Source of the DNA: Bradyrhizobium diazoefficiens
Lineage (GTDB): Bacteria > Pseudomonadota > Alphaproteobacteria > Rhizobiales > Xanthobacteraceae
Length of the DNA stretch: 64,000 nt
Reading direction: 5' to 3'
NCBI RefSeq assembly: GCF_016616235.1
Contig: NZ_CP067100.1
Location: 4,337,001 to 4,401,000 of the forward strand
The notes under the pieces are model-generated. The model worked only from the letters and a program-made list of their open reading frames with translations, was not told the origin of the DNA and did not search any database. Position numbers and translations under genes: made by a program. Of the stretch, positions 55,222 to 63,390 are shown in pieces (position 1 is the first letter of the stretch; each line of letters starts with the position of its first letter).

Positions 55222-55488
55222 TCAAAAGTTGTGACCGTCGTGATCGCTGCTCGTATTCTGCGGGCTCGGCGGCATCGCTTTCACATTCACACCGGCTGTC
55301 AGGTCGTTACGAACCGTCCGCGACGTCTGTCTGTCGTACAGCGAGAAACCGATCAGCAGCGCGGCGAAGACCATGAAGTCGATGACATAGGACGCGCGCG
55401 CCCAACGTCGGTAGGTCTGACGATCTTCTTCCGTAGGCGCGGACGCTGGTCTCGATGAATGCCTACTGCGCATGGCAAGTCTGGTCAT
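55222..55488 (-). CDS. Small membrane protein (88 aa)
   Basis: The ORF starts at ATG 55488 with an excellent GGGAGG 7 nt upstream. The product has a basic N-terminal half (RLAMRSRHSSRPASAPTEED), one helix (ASYVIDFMVFAALLIGFSLY) and a polar tail. I do not recognise a family. It is divergent from the autotransporter gene. Copy d of the palindrome lies 112 nt upstream. Confidence 0.7.
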   Translation of the reverse strand: MTRLAMRSRHSSRPASAPTEEDRQTYRRWARASYVIDFMVFAALLIGFSLYDRQTSRTVRNDLTAGVNVKAMPPSPQNTSSDHDGHNF

Positions 55489-55600
55489 AGTGGAACCTCC
55501 CGCACGTCCGGATGCGGGCATGCATCCAGTTGCGATCGAGATCTCCGGCAAGCCCCGACCGGGATCACACCTCGGCAATACGTCAAGCTGAGATCACGCG

Positions 55601-55622
55601 TCATCATCCAGGCGGGTGAGAC
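55601..55622. promoter_or_regulatory. LuxR-type palindrome, copy d (weak)
   Basis: The right arm CGGGTGAGAC matches the consensus at 9 of 10 positions, the left arm TCATCATCCA at only 6; centre GG. It is 112 nt upstream of the small membrane protein start (55488). Confidence 0.5.
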
Positions 55623-55726
55623 GGGCGTACGACGTGTGCACTTCTTCTTTGCGCACCGTTCTCGTCCTCTTGCGAGCCAGTGCTGCCGGTGTGCTGTGCG
55701 CGCCACGGTTGCCGCGAAGTCGTGCC

Positions 55727-55748
55727 GTCTCACCCGGGTGGGCGACGC
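55727..55748. promoter_or_regulatory. LuxR-type palindrome, copy c
   Basis: The left arm GTCTCACCCG matches at 9 of 10 positions, the right arm TGGGCGACGC at 7; centre GG. It is 91 nt upstream of the autotransporter start (55840). Confidence 0.55.
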
Positions 55749-55839
55749 GGCCTCTGCAACCGTTCGGTATTCACATGCGCAAACGTGTTCACACGATTCG
55801 AAACAGCTCTTGCCTGACCTCAAGACATTGGAATGAGCA

Positions 55840-58611
55840 ATGCCAAAGCCGAGCCGTAACGCTACGAGGCGCCGCCGCGACGTCGAATTCACCCGTGTAT
55901 TCGCAGGCTCGCTGACGCTGTCGATGCTTCTGGCAGCACCATCGGCTTGGGCCACCTGCACGCCGGCATCGACGAACAATGTCACCGCCACTTGTACCGG
56001 CGCCACCGTCAATCAGGGCGCCGGAGCGCCGGGCACCAGCGCTGGTGCCAATGGCTACGGCGCCGGAGAATTCGGCATCACGGTCAATGTCGCCAACGGC
56101 GCGAGCGTTACCGGTAACGCGAACGCCAATTCCAACGGCATCGCCTTCACCAGCGGGACCATCAACAACGGCGTGGGCGCAAATATCAGCGGCACCAGAT
56201 TTGGATTGGTACTCGACACCGGAATTGTCGCGAACGCCGGGACCATTGCCGGCTCGACCCAAAGCGGCATCGCGGTCTTTACCAGCGCCACGATCGTGAA
56301 CAGCACGGGCGGAACGATCACCGGAACCTCCGGCATCGGAGGCGGTTCCGCATCGATCAGCGTCACCAACAACGGAATCGTCAGCGGTGGCACAAGTTTC
56401 GGTATCCTCGGCGACAGCGTGACCGTCGTCAACAATGCCGGCGCCAGCATCACGGGGCCTATCTCTGGCATTGGAGCAGTGAACACCGCCACAGTGACCA
56501 ATTCGGGCACGATTTCCGCCGACGCACCAAGCACCGGAATCGGCGTCAACGCCAACAACAACGTCAGCGTTACCAACAATGCCGGCGCGACGATCACAGG
56601 CGCCCTCTACGCAATCAATTCCAACGGCAGCGGGTCAGTGGTCAATGCCGGCACCATCAGCGGCACCTTTGCCGCAATCAACCTCCTTGGCGGCAATTCA
56701 TCCGTCTTCAACGCCGGGACCATCAGTGTGACCGGCGGGTCCGACGCGATCGTCTTCGCCGGGACCGGCAACACGCTGACACTCGCGCCCGGATCGGTCA
56801 TTTCGGGCAACGTGACCGGCACCGGCAGCGACACGCTCCAACTCGGCGGCAGCGGCGCAGCGACGTTCGACCTCTCACGGCTCGGCTCGGGCAAGCAATA
56901 CCAGGGCTTTGCCACGTTCAACAAGGTCGGAGACTCGACCTGGACGGCGACCGGCGCCAGCACGTTCAACGGCGCCACGAACGTCAATGCGGGGACGTTG
57001 CTCGTTAACGGCGATCTGTCCGGTAGCAATGTCACCGTGAATGCCGGCGGCATACTGGGCGGCACCGGCACAGTCGGCAATCTCGTCGTCAATGGCGGCA
57101 CGCTCGCGCCCGGCAATTCGTTCCTTGTGCAGTTCAATCTGTCCTTCACCGCTGCATCGACCTACCTGGTCGAAGTCTCGCCGTCGGCCTCAAGCTTCAC
57201 CAGCACCTTCAAGGGGAAGGCAACGCTTGGAGGCGCATCGGTGCAGGCGGTCTTTGCACCGGGCAGCTACGTCTCGAAGCAATATACCATCCTCAGCTCC
57301 CCCAGCGGCGTCAACGGCACGTTCGGCAGTCTCACCACCAACCTGTCGCCGAACTTCAGCGCGAGCCTGAGCTACGATGCCAACGACGTCTATCTGAACC
57401 TCCTTCTTAATTTTGCCATTCCCGGCGGCCTCAACGCCAACCAGCAGAACGTCGCCAACGCGCTGACGAATTTCTTCAACGCCAATGGCAGCATTCCGGC
57501 GGTCTACAGCATGCTGAGCGCGGCGGGCCTCACCCAGGCCTCGGGCGAAGCCGCAACCGGCAGCCAGCAGGCGACCTTCAATGCCATGAATCAGTTCATG
57601 GGCGTCCTGACCGATCCGTTCATTGCCGGGCGCGGCGAGACGACGACGTCCTCCGGCACGTCCTCCTTCGCGGCCGAGACCGGCGGAAGCAGCACATCGC
57701 GCCTCGAACGTGATGCCTATGCCGCGATGTTCGCCAAGGCTTCCGTCGCGCAGGTCTACGATCGGCGCTGGAGCGTGTGGGGCGCGGGCTTCGGCGGCGC
57801 CCAGACCACGGACGGAAACGCCGCACTTGGCAGCAACAACACCACGAGCAACCTCGCCGGCATCGCCGTCGGTGCAGATTATCGCTTCTCGCCGGATACG
57901 GTTGCCGGCTTCGCACTCGCCGGCGGCGGGACGAGCTTCTCCGTCGACAATGGCGGCTATGGCCGCTCCGACCTGTTTCAGGCCGGCGCGTTCGTGCGCC
58001 ACAAATCCGGCCCGGCCTACGTCTCCGCCGCGCTCGCCTACGGCTTTCAGAACGTCACCACCGATCGCATCGTGACCATCGCCGGCGTCGACCGGCTGCA
58101 TGCCGAGTTCAACGCGAACGCCTATTCGGGCCGCATCGAGGGCGGCTACCGGTTCGCAACGCCCTGGCTCGGCGGCATCGGTCTCACCCCGTACGCTGCG
58201 GCGCAGTTCACCACATTCGACCTGCCCGCCTACGCGGAGCAGGCGCTGGCAGGCACGCCGGTCTTTGCGCTCGCTTACGCGGCGAAGACCGTCACCGACA
58301 GCCGCAGCGAACTGGGCGTTCGCGGCGACAAGTCGTTCGCGGTCTCCAGCGCCATCCTGACGCTGCGGAGCCGGCTCGCCTGGGCCCACGACTTCAATTC
58401 GGACCGTTCGGTCGGCGCAACGTTCCAGGCGCTGCCGGGCGCAAGCTTCGTCGTCAATGGCGCAGCTCGCCCGCACGATTCAGCGCTGACGACAGCGTCC
58501 GCCGAGATGCGGTGGATGAATGGCTGGTCCGCCGCCGCCTCGTTCGAAGGCGAGTTCGCCGGCACGGTGCGCAGCTATGCGGGCAAGGGCGTCGTGCGCT
58601 ATTCCTGGTAG
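55840..58611 (+). CDS. Autotransporter (type V secretion) adhesin-like protein
   Basis: The 923-residue protein has a signal peptide (FAGSLTLSMLLAAPSAWA) and a passenger of short Gly/Asn/Thr-rich beta-helix repeats such as VVNAGTISGTFAAINL and VFNAGTISVTGGSDAIVFAG. An autotransporter-associated repeat follows (GATNVNAGTLLVNGDLSGSN … GGTLAPGNS). A C-terminal beta-barrel of about 270 residues ends VVRYSW, with the aromatic last residue needed for outer-membrane insertion. It likely displays an adhesin at the cell surface. Its upstream palindrome and the neighbouring LuxR gene suggest direct control. Confidence 0.9.
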   Translation: MPKPSRNATRRRRDVEFTRVFAGSLTLSMLLAAPSAWATCTPASTNNVTATCTGATVNQGAGAPGTSAGANGYGAGEFGITVNVANGASVTGNANANSNGIAFTSGTINNGVGANISGTRFGLVLDTGIVANAGTIAGSTQSGIAVFTSATIVNSTGGTITGTSGIGGGSASISVTNNGIVSGGTSFGILGDSVTVVNNAGASITGPISGIGAVNTATVTNSGTISADAPSTGIGVNANNNVSVTNNAGATITGALYAINSNGSGSVVNAGTISGTFAAINLLGGNSSVFNAGTISVTGGSDAIVFAGTGNTLTLAPGSVISGNVTGTGSDTLQLGGSGAATFDLSRLGSGKQYQGFATFNKVGDSTWTATGASTFNGATNVNAGTLLVNGDLSGSNVTVNAGGILGGTGTVGNLVVNGGTLAPGNSFLVQFNLSFTAASTYLVEVSPSASSFTSTFKGKATLGGASVQAVFAPGSYVSKQYTILSSPSGVNGTFGSLTTNLSPNFSASLSYDANDVYLNLLLNFAIPGGLNANQQNVANALTNFFNANGSIPAVYSMLSAAGLTQASGEAATGSQQATFNAMNQFMGVLTDPFIAGRGETTTSSGTSSFAAETGGSSTSRLERDAYAAMFAKASVAQVYDRRWSVWGAGFGGAQTTDGNAALGSNNTTSNLAGIAVGADYRFSPDTVAGFALAGGGTSFSVDNGGYGRSDLFQAGAFVRHKSGPAYVSAALAYGFQNVTTDRIVTIAGVDRLHAEFNANAYSGRIEGGYRFATPWLGGIGLTPYAAAQFTTFDLPAYAEQALAGTPVFALAYAAKTVTDSRSELGVRGDKSFAVSSAILTLRSRLAWAHDFNSDRSVGATFQALPGASFVVNGAARPHDSALTTASAEMRWMNGWSAAASFEGEFAGTVRSYAGKGVVRYSW

Positions 58612-59067
58612 GCATCCGGACCATCGAGCGCGCGCCCCCCTTCTCGTCATGCCGATGCCGCTGCGGCGGCCGTCCGTGCCGTTCTGGGGGCTGGTGGCTC
58701 CCGCCCGCGCCCTTGTCATCATTGTCGATCCCGCGGCGAAGTCGCGCACCGTGGCGCCGGCGATCCAGGCCTTTGGCCTGACCGACGCATCTGCGCCGCT
58801 GTTTCAAGAAGACCGGAACCCATTCGCAGGCGGAGCCGGCGCGCCTGTTCGCGATGTGCCGCTGAACGATGTGCCGGGCCCGGGGAGCTATTGCCTCGAT
58901 CTTTCGTCGAAATGTCAGGATTGGATCGGGTGGCACGGCGGCGGGAACCCGCAAGGCGCTTTTATGCATCGCGCCGTGCATATCTACGTCGATCCACTCC
59001 CAAATTGACCCGACATACGATTCGCGGATATCACCAATGCGGGGACTTCGATCTACTGGGAAGTGTC
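58612..59067. other. 456-bp gap with decayed regulator sequence
   Basis: It contains the LuxR-type relic listed separately (58649–58800). The frame stays open to 59008, but the part after 58800 has no recognisable sequence. I see no promoter motif. Confidence 0.5.
58649..58800 (+). pseudogene. Relic of a LuxR-type regulator (central region)
   Basis: The translation from ATG 58649 reads MPLRRPSVPFWGLVAPARA then LVIIVDPAAKSRTVAPAIQA then FGLTDA. This aligns with the region of the neighbouring LuxR protein just before its HTH (LLTILVSAIR … VLLFVVDPAKRRSIPLGQIM … AYGLTHAEA). The homology stops at GLTDA, where the HTH should begin, and neither the sensor part nor the HTH is nearby. It looks like the debris of a duplicated regulator. 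Confidence 0.6.
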
Positions 59068-59481
59068 ATGCCGCGTATCCTCGTGGTTGATGACGATCCG
59101 ATGGTCGGCGCGACCATCGAGGTCCTCCTCCAACGTCAGGGCTTCGACGTCACGCTGGCCGACGGCGGCGAAACTGGACTGGCTGCGCTGGAAGCGCAGG
59201 CCTATGACGTGATGCTGGTCGACATCTTCATGCCGCATATGCGCGGCTTCGAATCGATCCGCATCTTTCACGAGCGCGCGCCGGCGGTCCCGCTGATCGC
59301 GATGTCCGGCTACGCCTTCGCCTCGTCCGCCTCGCCCTCCCCCGATTTCCTCCGCATGGCACTGGAACTCGGCGCGACGCGCTGCCTGCGCAAGCCGTTC
59401 ACGCCGGACGCGCTGCTGACCACGATCCGCGAATGCCTCGGCGAGGCCGCCTTGCCGAAGGACAAGAAAGAAGCACCTTGA
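59068..59481 (+). CDS. Single-domain response regulator
   Basis: The 137-residue receiver has VVDDD (6–10), phospho-acceptor Asp52 in LVDIFMPHMRG, the Thr/Ser position in MSGYAF and Lys in CLRKPFTP. ATG 59068 has a weak GGGAAG upstream. Its stop overlaps the TTG start of the hybrid kinase gene, so the two form a coupled pair. There is no DNA-binding domain, so it acts through protein contacts or phosphate transfer. Confidence 0.92.
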   Translation: MPRILVVDDDPMVGATIEVLLQRQGFDVTLADGGETGLAALEAQAYDVMLVDIFMPHMRGFESIRIFHERAPAVPLIAMSGYAFASSASPSPDFLRMALELGATRCLRKPFTPDALLTTIRECLGEAALPKDKKEAP

Positions 59482-61733
59482 TCCCAACGCAACGCGTCAT
59501 TCTCGGTGCTGGACTCGCCATCCTCCTGATCATCACCGCCGCATCGATCGCGCTCGACGTCAAGTCGCGGTCGGATACGGCCCGGGTCAATCACACCATC
59601 CAGGTGCAAAAGAAGATTTCCGACCTGCGCGTGCTGCTGCGCCGCGCCGAGAGCGCCGCGCGCGGCTTCGAGATCTATCGCAGCGAGAGCTTCAGCGACG
59701 AATTCCAGGCGGTGCATGCCCAGATCGCCCCGGCGCTCGCCGAGCTCAAGCGCGAGGTGCGCGACAATCCCGACCAGGTCGCGCTGCTGGAGGGCACCGA
59801 GCCGCTGGCGCTGCGCCGGATCGAGATCGCTGCGGCGGCGATGCGCCTGCGCGCTGCGAACGATCAGGCCGGCATCGCCGCGCTCCAGGGCAAGGGCGAG
59901 GGCCGCGGCCTCATGGACACGGTGATGGGCAATCTCGACCGTCTGAGCGCGGAGGAGGAGCGACTGCTGACCGCGCGCTCCCAGGATTCGCGCCGCACCG
60001 GCGTCGTGCTGCTCGGCATCGACGTGGCCGGCGCGCTGGTGATCCTGCTGCTCGTGCTGATGGTGATGCGCGAGAGCCACCGCACCGAAAGCGCGCTCAA
60101 GAGCACGCTCGAGGAAGCCACCGCCGCCAACGAACAGCTCGAAGCCGCGGTGGCCGAGCGCACCGAACATCTGGTCGCCGCCCATGACGAGCTGCGCCTC
60201 TCGGTCAACGTGCTCCAGAGCACCTTTCGCAGCATGGCGGAGGCGGTGCTGGTCATCGACACCGAGGGCAATGTGCTTTTGTCCAATCCGGCCGCCGAGC
60301 GCATGCTGCTGCATCGCACCGGCATGAACCTGCGCAATCTGCGCGCGCTGTCCGACGTCTTCCGTGGCGACGGCGTCACGCCGCTGAGGGCCGACGAGCT
60401 GCCGTCCGCGCGCGTGCTGCGCGGCGAGCAGTTCGAGGCCATGGAGATGATCGTCCGCCCGCACAGCGGCAACTCTCCGCGCCATCTCATGATCAGTGGC
60501 CGGCCAATGCGCGATGCGCAGGGCGACATCTCCGGCGCGGTGCTGGTCTATCATGACGCGACGATCTCGCGCGAGACCGAGCGGCAGCTGCATCAGTCGC
60601 AGAAGCTGGATGCGATCGGCAAGCTGACCGGCGGGGTCGCGCACGATTTCAACAACATGCTGACCGTGATCTCCGGCAACACCGAGACGCTGGTGGAGAG
60701 CCTGAAGCAGCAGCCGGATCTGCAGCGCGTGGCGCGTCTGATCGACGATGCCGCCGAGCGCTGCGCCGAACTGATCCAGCATTTGCTCGCCTTCGCGCGC
60801 AAGCAGCCGCTGCAGCCGCGCAATGTCGAAATCAACGCGGCGATCGCCGACATCGCCAAGCTGCTGCGGCCCACCCTCGGCGAGCAGATCCAGATCGAGA
60901 CCGTGCTGCAACAGGGACCGATGACCGCGCACATCGATCCGTCCCGGCTCACCAATGCCGTGCTCAACATGGCGATCAACGCCCGCGATGCCATGCCGAA
61001 CGGCGGCAAGCTGCTGCTCGAGACCCACCGCGTCGTGCTGGACGAGGCCTATGCCCAGGCCAATGCCGAGGTGGTGGCGGGCCCTTACGTGATGCTCGCG
61101 GTCAGCGACACCGGCACCGGCATGTCGTCCGACATCCAGCAGAAGGCGTTCGAGCCGTTCTTCACCACCAAGGAGGTCGGCAAGGGCTCGGGCCTCGGCC
61201 TCTCCATGGTCTACGGCTTCGTCAAGCAGTCCGGCGGCCACATCAAGATCTACAGCGAGCAAGGCCACGGCACCACGATCAAGCTCTATCTGCCGCCGGG
61301 CGAAGGCACGGCGGAGGTCGCCGCGCCCGCAGCGCCGCAGGCCGAGGGCGGCGCCGAGACCATCTTCGTCGTCGAGGACGATCCCTTGGTGCGCAACTTC
61401 GTCACCGCGCAGCTCCAGAGCCTCGGCTACAAGACGGTCGCCGCTGCCGACGGCAAGGCCGCGCTGGAATTGATCGAGGCCGGCCAGGCCTTCGACCTGC
61501 TCTTCACCGACGTCGTCATCCCCGGCGGCATGAGCGGACGCGAGCTCGCCGACGAAGTGGCCAAGCGCCGCCCCGGCGTGAAGGTGCTCTACACCTCCGG
61601 CTATACCGACAACGCCATCGTGCATCACGGCAAGTTGGACGATGGCGTGCTGCTGCTGACGAAGCCGTATCGGAGAAACCAGCTCGCCGAGATGATCAGG
61701 AAGGCGCTGGGCGGCGGGACGACTGCGAGTTAG
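59478..61733 (+). CDS. CHASE3–PAS hybrid histidine kinase with C-terminal receiver
   Basis: The 751-residue protein starts at TTG 59478, so the first residues are IPTQRVILGAGLAILLIITA, a helix right at the N-terminus. A periplasmic CHASE3 domain (RVLLRRAESAARGFEIYRSE) is followed by helix 2 (~176–197), a coiled coil, a PAS domain (~250–365) and HisKA with His389 (GGVAHDFNNML). The HATPase part (DTGTGMSSD, GSGLGLSMV) and a receiver with Asp678 complete it. HDFNN-type HisKA marks a group often paired with receivers. A longer frame from ATG 59433 is less likely. Confidence 0.92.
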   Translation: MIPTQRVILGAGLAILLIITAASIALDVKSRSDTARVNHTIQVQKKISDLRVLLRRAESAARGFEIYRSESFSDEFQAVHAQIAPALAELKREVRDNPDQVALLEGTEPLALRRIEIAAAAMRLRAANDQAGIAALQGKGEGRGLMDTVMGNLDRLSAEEERLLTARSQDSRRTGVVLLGIDVAGALVILLLVLMVMRESHRTESALKSTLEEATAANEQLEAAVAERTEHLVAAHDELRLSVNVLQSTFRSMAEAVLVIDTEGNVLLSNPAAERMLLHRTGMNLRNLRALSDVFRGDGVTPLRADELPSARVLRGEQFEAMEMIVRPHSGNSPRHLMISGRPMRDAQGDISGAVLVYHDATISRETERQLHQSQKLDAIGKLTGGVAHDFNNMLTVISGNTETLVESLKQQPDLQRVARLIDDAAERCAELIQHLLAFARKQPLQPRNVEINAAIADIAKLLRPTLGEQIQIETVLQQGPMTAHIDPSRLTNAVLNMAINARDAMPNGGKLLLETHRVVLDEAYAQANAEVVAGPYVMLAVSDTGTGMSSDIQQKAFEPFFTTKEVGKGSGLGLSMVYGFVKQSGGHIKIYSEQGHGTTIKLYLPPGEGTAEVAAPAAPQAEGGAETIFVVEDDPLVRNFVTAQLQSLGYKTVAAADGKAALELIEAGQAFDLLFTDVVIPGGMSGRELADEVAKRRPGVKVLYTSGYTDNAIVHHGKLDDGVLLLTKPYRRNQLAEMIRKALGGGTTAS

Positions 61734-62627
61734 CTACCGCGTCGCCAGCACCACGGCGGCCAGCGTGAAGATCAGCGCCGCGATCTGCCCCGGCCCGAGC
61801 GGCTCGTGCAGTGCAATCGCGGACGCTACGACGCCGATCACGGGCACCGCCATCGTCCCGATCGCAGCGACCGAGGCCGGCAGGCGCGCCAGCGCGGCGA
61901 ACCAGCTGACATAGGCGATGCAGAACTGCACCACGGTCGAATAGACCAGGAGCCACCAGCCGAGCGGCGTCACCTTGTCCAGCTGCGTGGTCTCGACCAG
62001 GAGGCCGATGATCGAGATCGGCAGGCAGCCGATTCCGATCTGCCAGGCCGCCGCCGTGAGCGGCGGCAGATGGATCGGGTATTTCTTCGAGAACACCGTG
62101 CCGACGGCAAAGCCGAGCGCGCCAGTGAGCGCCATGATGATTCCAGGCGCTTTCTCGGTGCTGGCGGCGAGGCCGTTGCCGCCCATGATCGAGGCAAGGC
62201 CGGCAAAGGCCATTACCAGCCCGAGCGTGCGCAGCAGTGTCGGCCGCTCGCCGAGCACCGGCCAGGCGATGATCGAGGCCCAGACCGGCATGGTGTAGGC
62301 GATCAGCGCCGCCTCGCTCGCCGGCAGCCAGAGCAGCGCGAGACCCATCAGCACCATCCAGCCGGTGACGTTGAGCACGGCGGCGGTGAGCAGCCGCGGC
62401 CAGATCTTGGGCTCCACCCGCAAGCTCTGCCGTCGCATCACCGCCAGCGCCGCCAACAGCAGCGCGCCGAGCACGCCGGTGACCCCGCGGAGCGTCAGCG
62501 GCGGCAGCTCGGCGAGCAGGAATTTGGTCACCGGCCAATTGAAGCCCCAGCCGATCGAGGTGATGGCAAGGAACATCAGGCCGGCCGGCGCGATGCGCGC
62601 TCGCACCGGCTGAGTCGAATCAAGCAT
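61734..62627 (-). CDS. EamA family transporter
   Basis: The 297-residue protein has ten helices and two EamA repeats, from AGLMFLAITSIGWGFNWPVT to GQIAALIFTLAAVVLATR. Like the two EamA genes at 16.7–18.5 kb it probably exports a small metabolite, but the sequences are not close copies. Its stop is directly adjacent to the hybrid kinase stop (no gap), with the genes convergent. It starts at ATG 62627, opposite the nrdJ leader. Confidence 0.88.
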   Translation of the reverse strand: MLDSTQPVRARIAPAGLMFLAITSIGWGFNWPVTKFLLAELPPLTLRGVTGVLGALLLAALAVMRRQSLRVEPKIWPRLLTAAVLNVTGWMVLMGLALLWLPASEAALIAYTMPVWASIIAWPVLGERPTLLRTLGLVMAFAGLASIMGGNGLAASTEKAPGIIMALTGALGFAVGTVFSKKYPIHLPPLTAAAWQIGIGCLPISIIGLLVETTQLDKVTPLGWWLLVYSTVVQFCIAYVSWFAALARLPASVAAIGTMAVPVIGVVASAIALHEPLGPGQIAALIFTLAAVVLATR

Positions 62628-62899
62628 GTGGGAGGTCCGGCAAAATCGAGCTCAGCTTGGACCGGATTCGCACCCCGGACCACCACCCTGGCGGGCATGC
62701 CTGCCCTCACCTTCCGTAGGGCTACGTGAGTCCTGCTGACGCAATCCCAATGCTCAAAAATATACCTGCCCTGTGAACAGCGGGATGAAGGCTCCGTATC
62801 GTCACGGCCGGCAAATTTTTTCGGTTGGGAATCCCTGAGGACTCACTGATACTTGGCTCCACAACAGGCGCGGCCCTTGCCCCTGTTATCCCCCGCAAT

Positions 62900-62915
62900 C
62901 CACCATATTTAGTAT
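62900..62915 (+). promoter_or_regulatory. NrdR-box-like sequence 1
   Basis: CCACCATATTTAGTAT matches the NrdR consensus (aCaCwAtATaTwgtgt) at 12 of 16 positions by eye, in the expected upstream region of a ribonucleotide reductase gene. Confidence 0.55.
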
Positions 62916-62930
62916 TTGATTCAGGAACTC

Positions 62931-62946
62931 GCACTAGTTCTTGACG
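62931..62946 (+). promoter_or_regulatory. NrdR-box-like sequence 2 (weak)
   Basis: GCACTAGTTCTTGACG matches at 9 of 16 positions. It starts exactly 31 bp after box 1, the spacing known for NrdR box pairs. Confidence 0.35.
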
Positions 62947-63390
62947 GGCGCAACGGAGAGTCCTAGCTTTCGGTCCGTTCGGCGCGAGTGAGTTTGCGTC
63001 CCGCCGGCACTCCCCCAAAGGGTTCGCAGAACTGCACTCCGCCAGGCCAGACAAAGGCAGCGGGATGAGGGCTTGTCTGCCCGCGAAAGCGGACTTTTCG
63101 GGCGCCAGAACGGGCCGGCAAAAGGCTCGAATGGCATCGGTAGAAGACGTGACGTTGTGGGGCGTTGAACGCATGTCGCGGACATCCCGTTGGGGCGGAT
63201 GTGCGTGGACATGCCGGCGGATGAGGTGCTCGCACCGACCATCGCGCCGGGAGAAACCGGGCCGGAAACCACCGGCTGAACTGCGAAGCCTTTGGGCCGG
63301 TGGCCCGCAAGGAAGCGCGAAAGAGAAATGACGACCCGGCACGTCTCCAACGAGGGGCGGACCCGGGCAAAATAAGGACGGGGCAAGACA

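Larger units (their letters stand above)
55489..55839. other. 351-bp divergent regulatory region of the autotransporter
   Basis: No gene is supported here. It contains two palindromes (copies c and d) whose centres are 126 bp apart, each facing one of the divergent genes. Confidence 0.65.
62628..63390. other. nrdJ: 763-bp region: EamA promoter and long nrdJ leader
   Basis: No gene is convincingly supported. Two NrdR-box-like sequences and an AT-richer stretch lie near 62900–62946, suggesting a promoter there and a leader of over 400 nt. Near the 3' end, CCACCGGC (63269–63276) can pair either locally or with GCCGGTGG (63296–63303). An 88-codon Arg-rich ORF (63065–63331) has no recognisable family. 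Confidence 0.6.

Noticed and set aside
63065..63331. 88-codon Arg-rich ORF upstream of nrdJ
   Set aside because: No Shine-Dalgarno site, no family resemblance, and its composition looks like translated structured RNA.
62940..63390. Cobalamin riboswitch upstream of nrdJ
   Set aside because: The conserved B12 box and neighbouring core are not visible on either strand; a covariance-model search would settle it.
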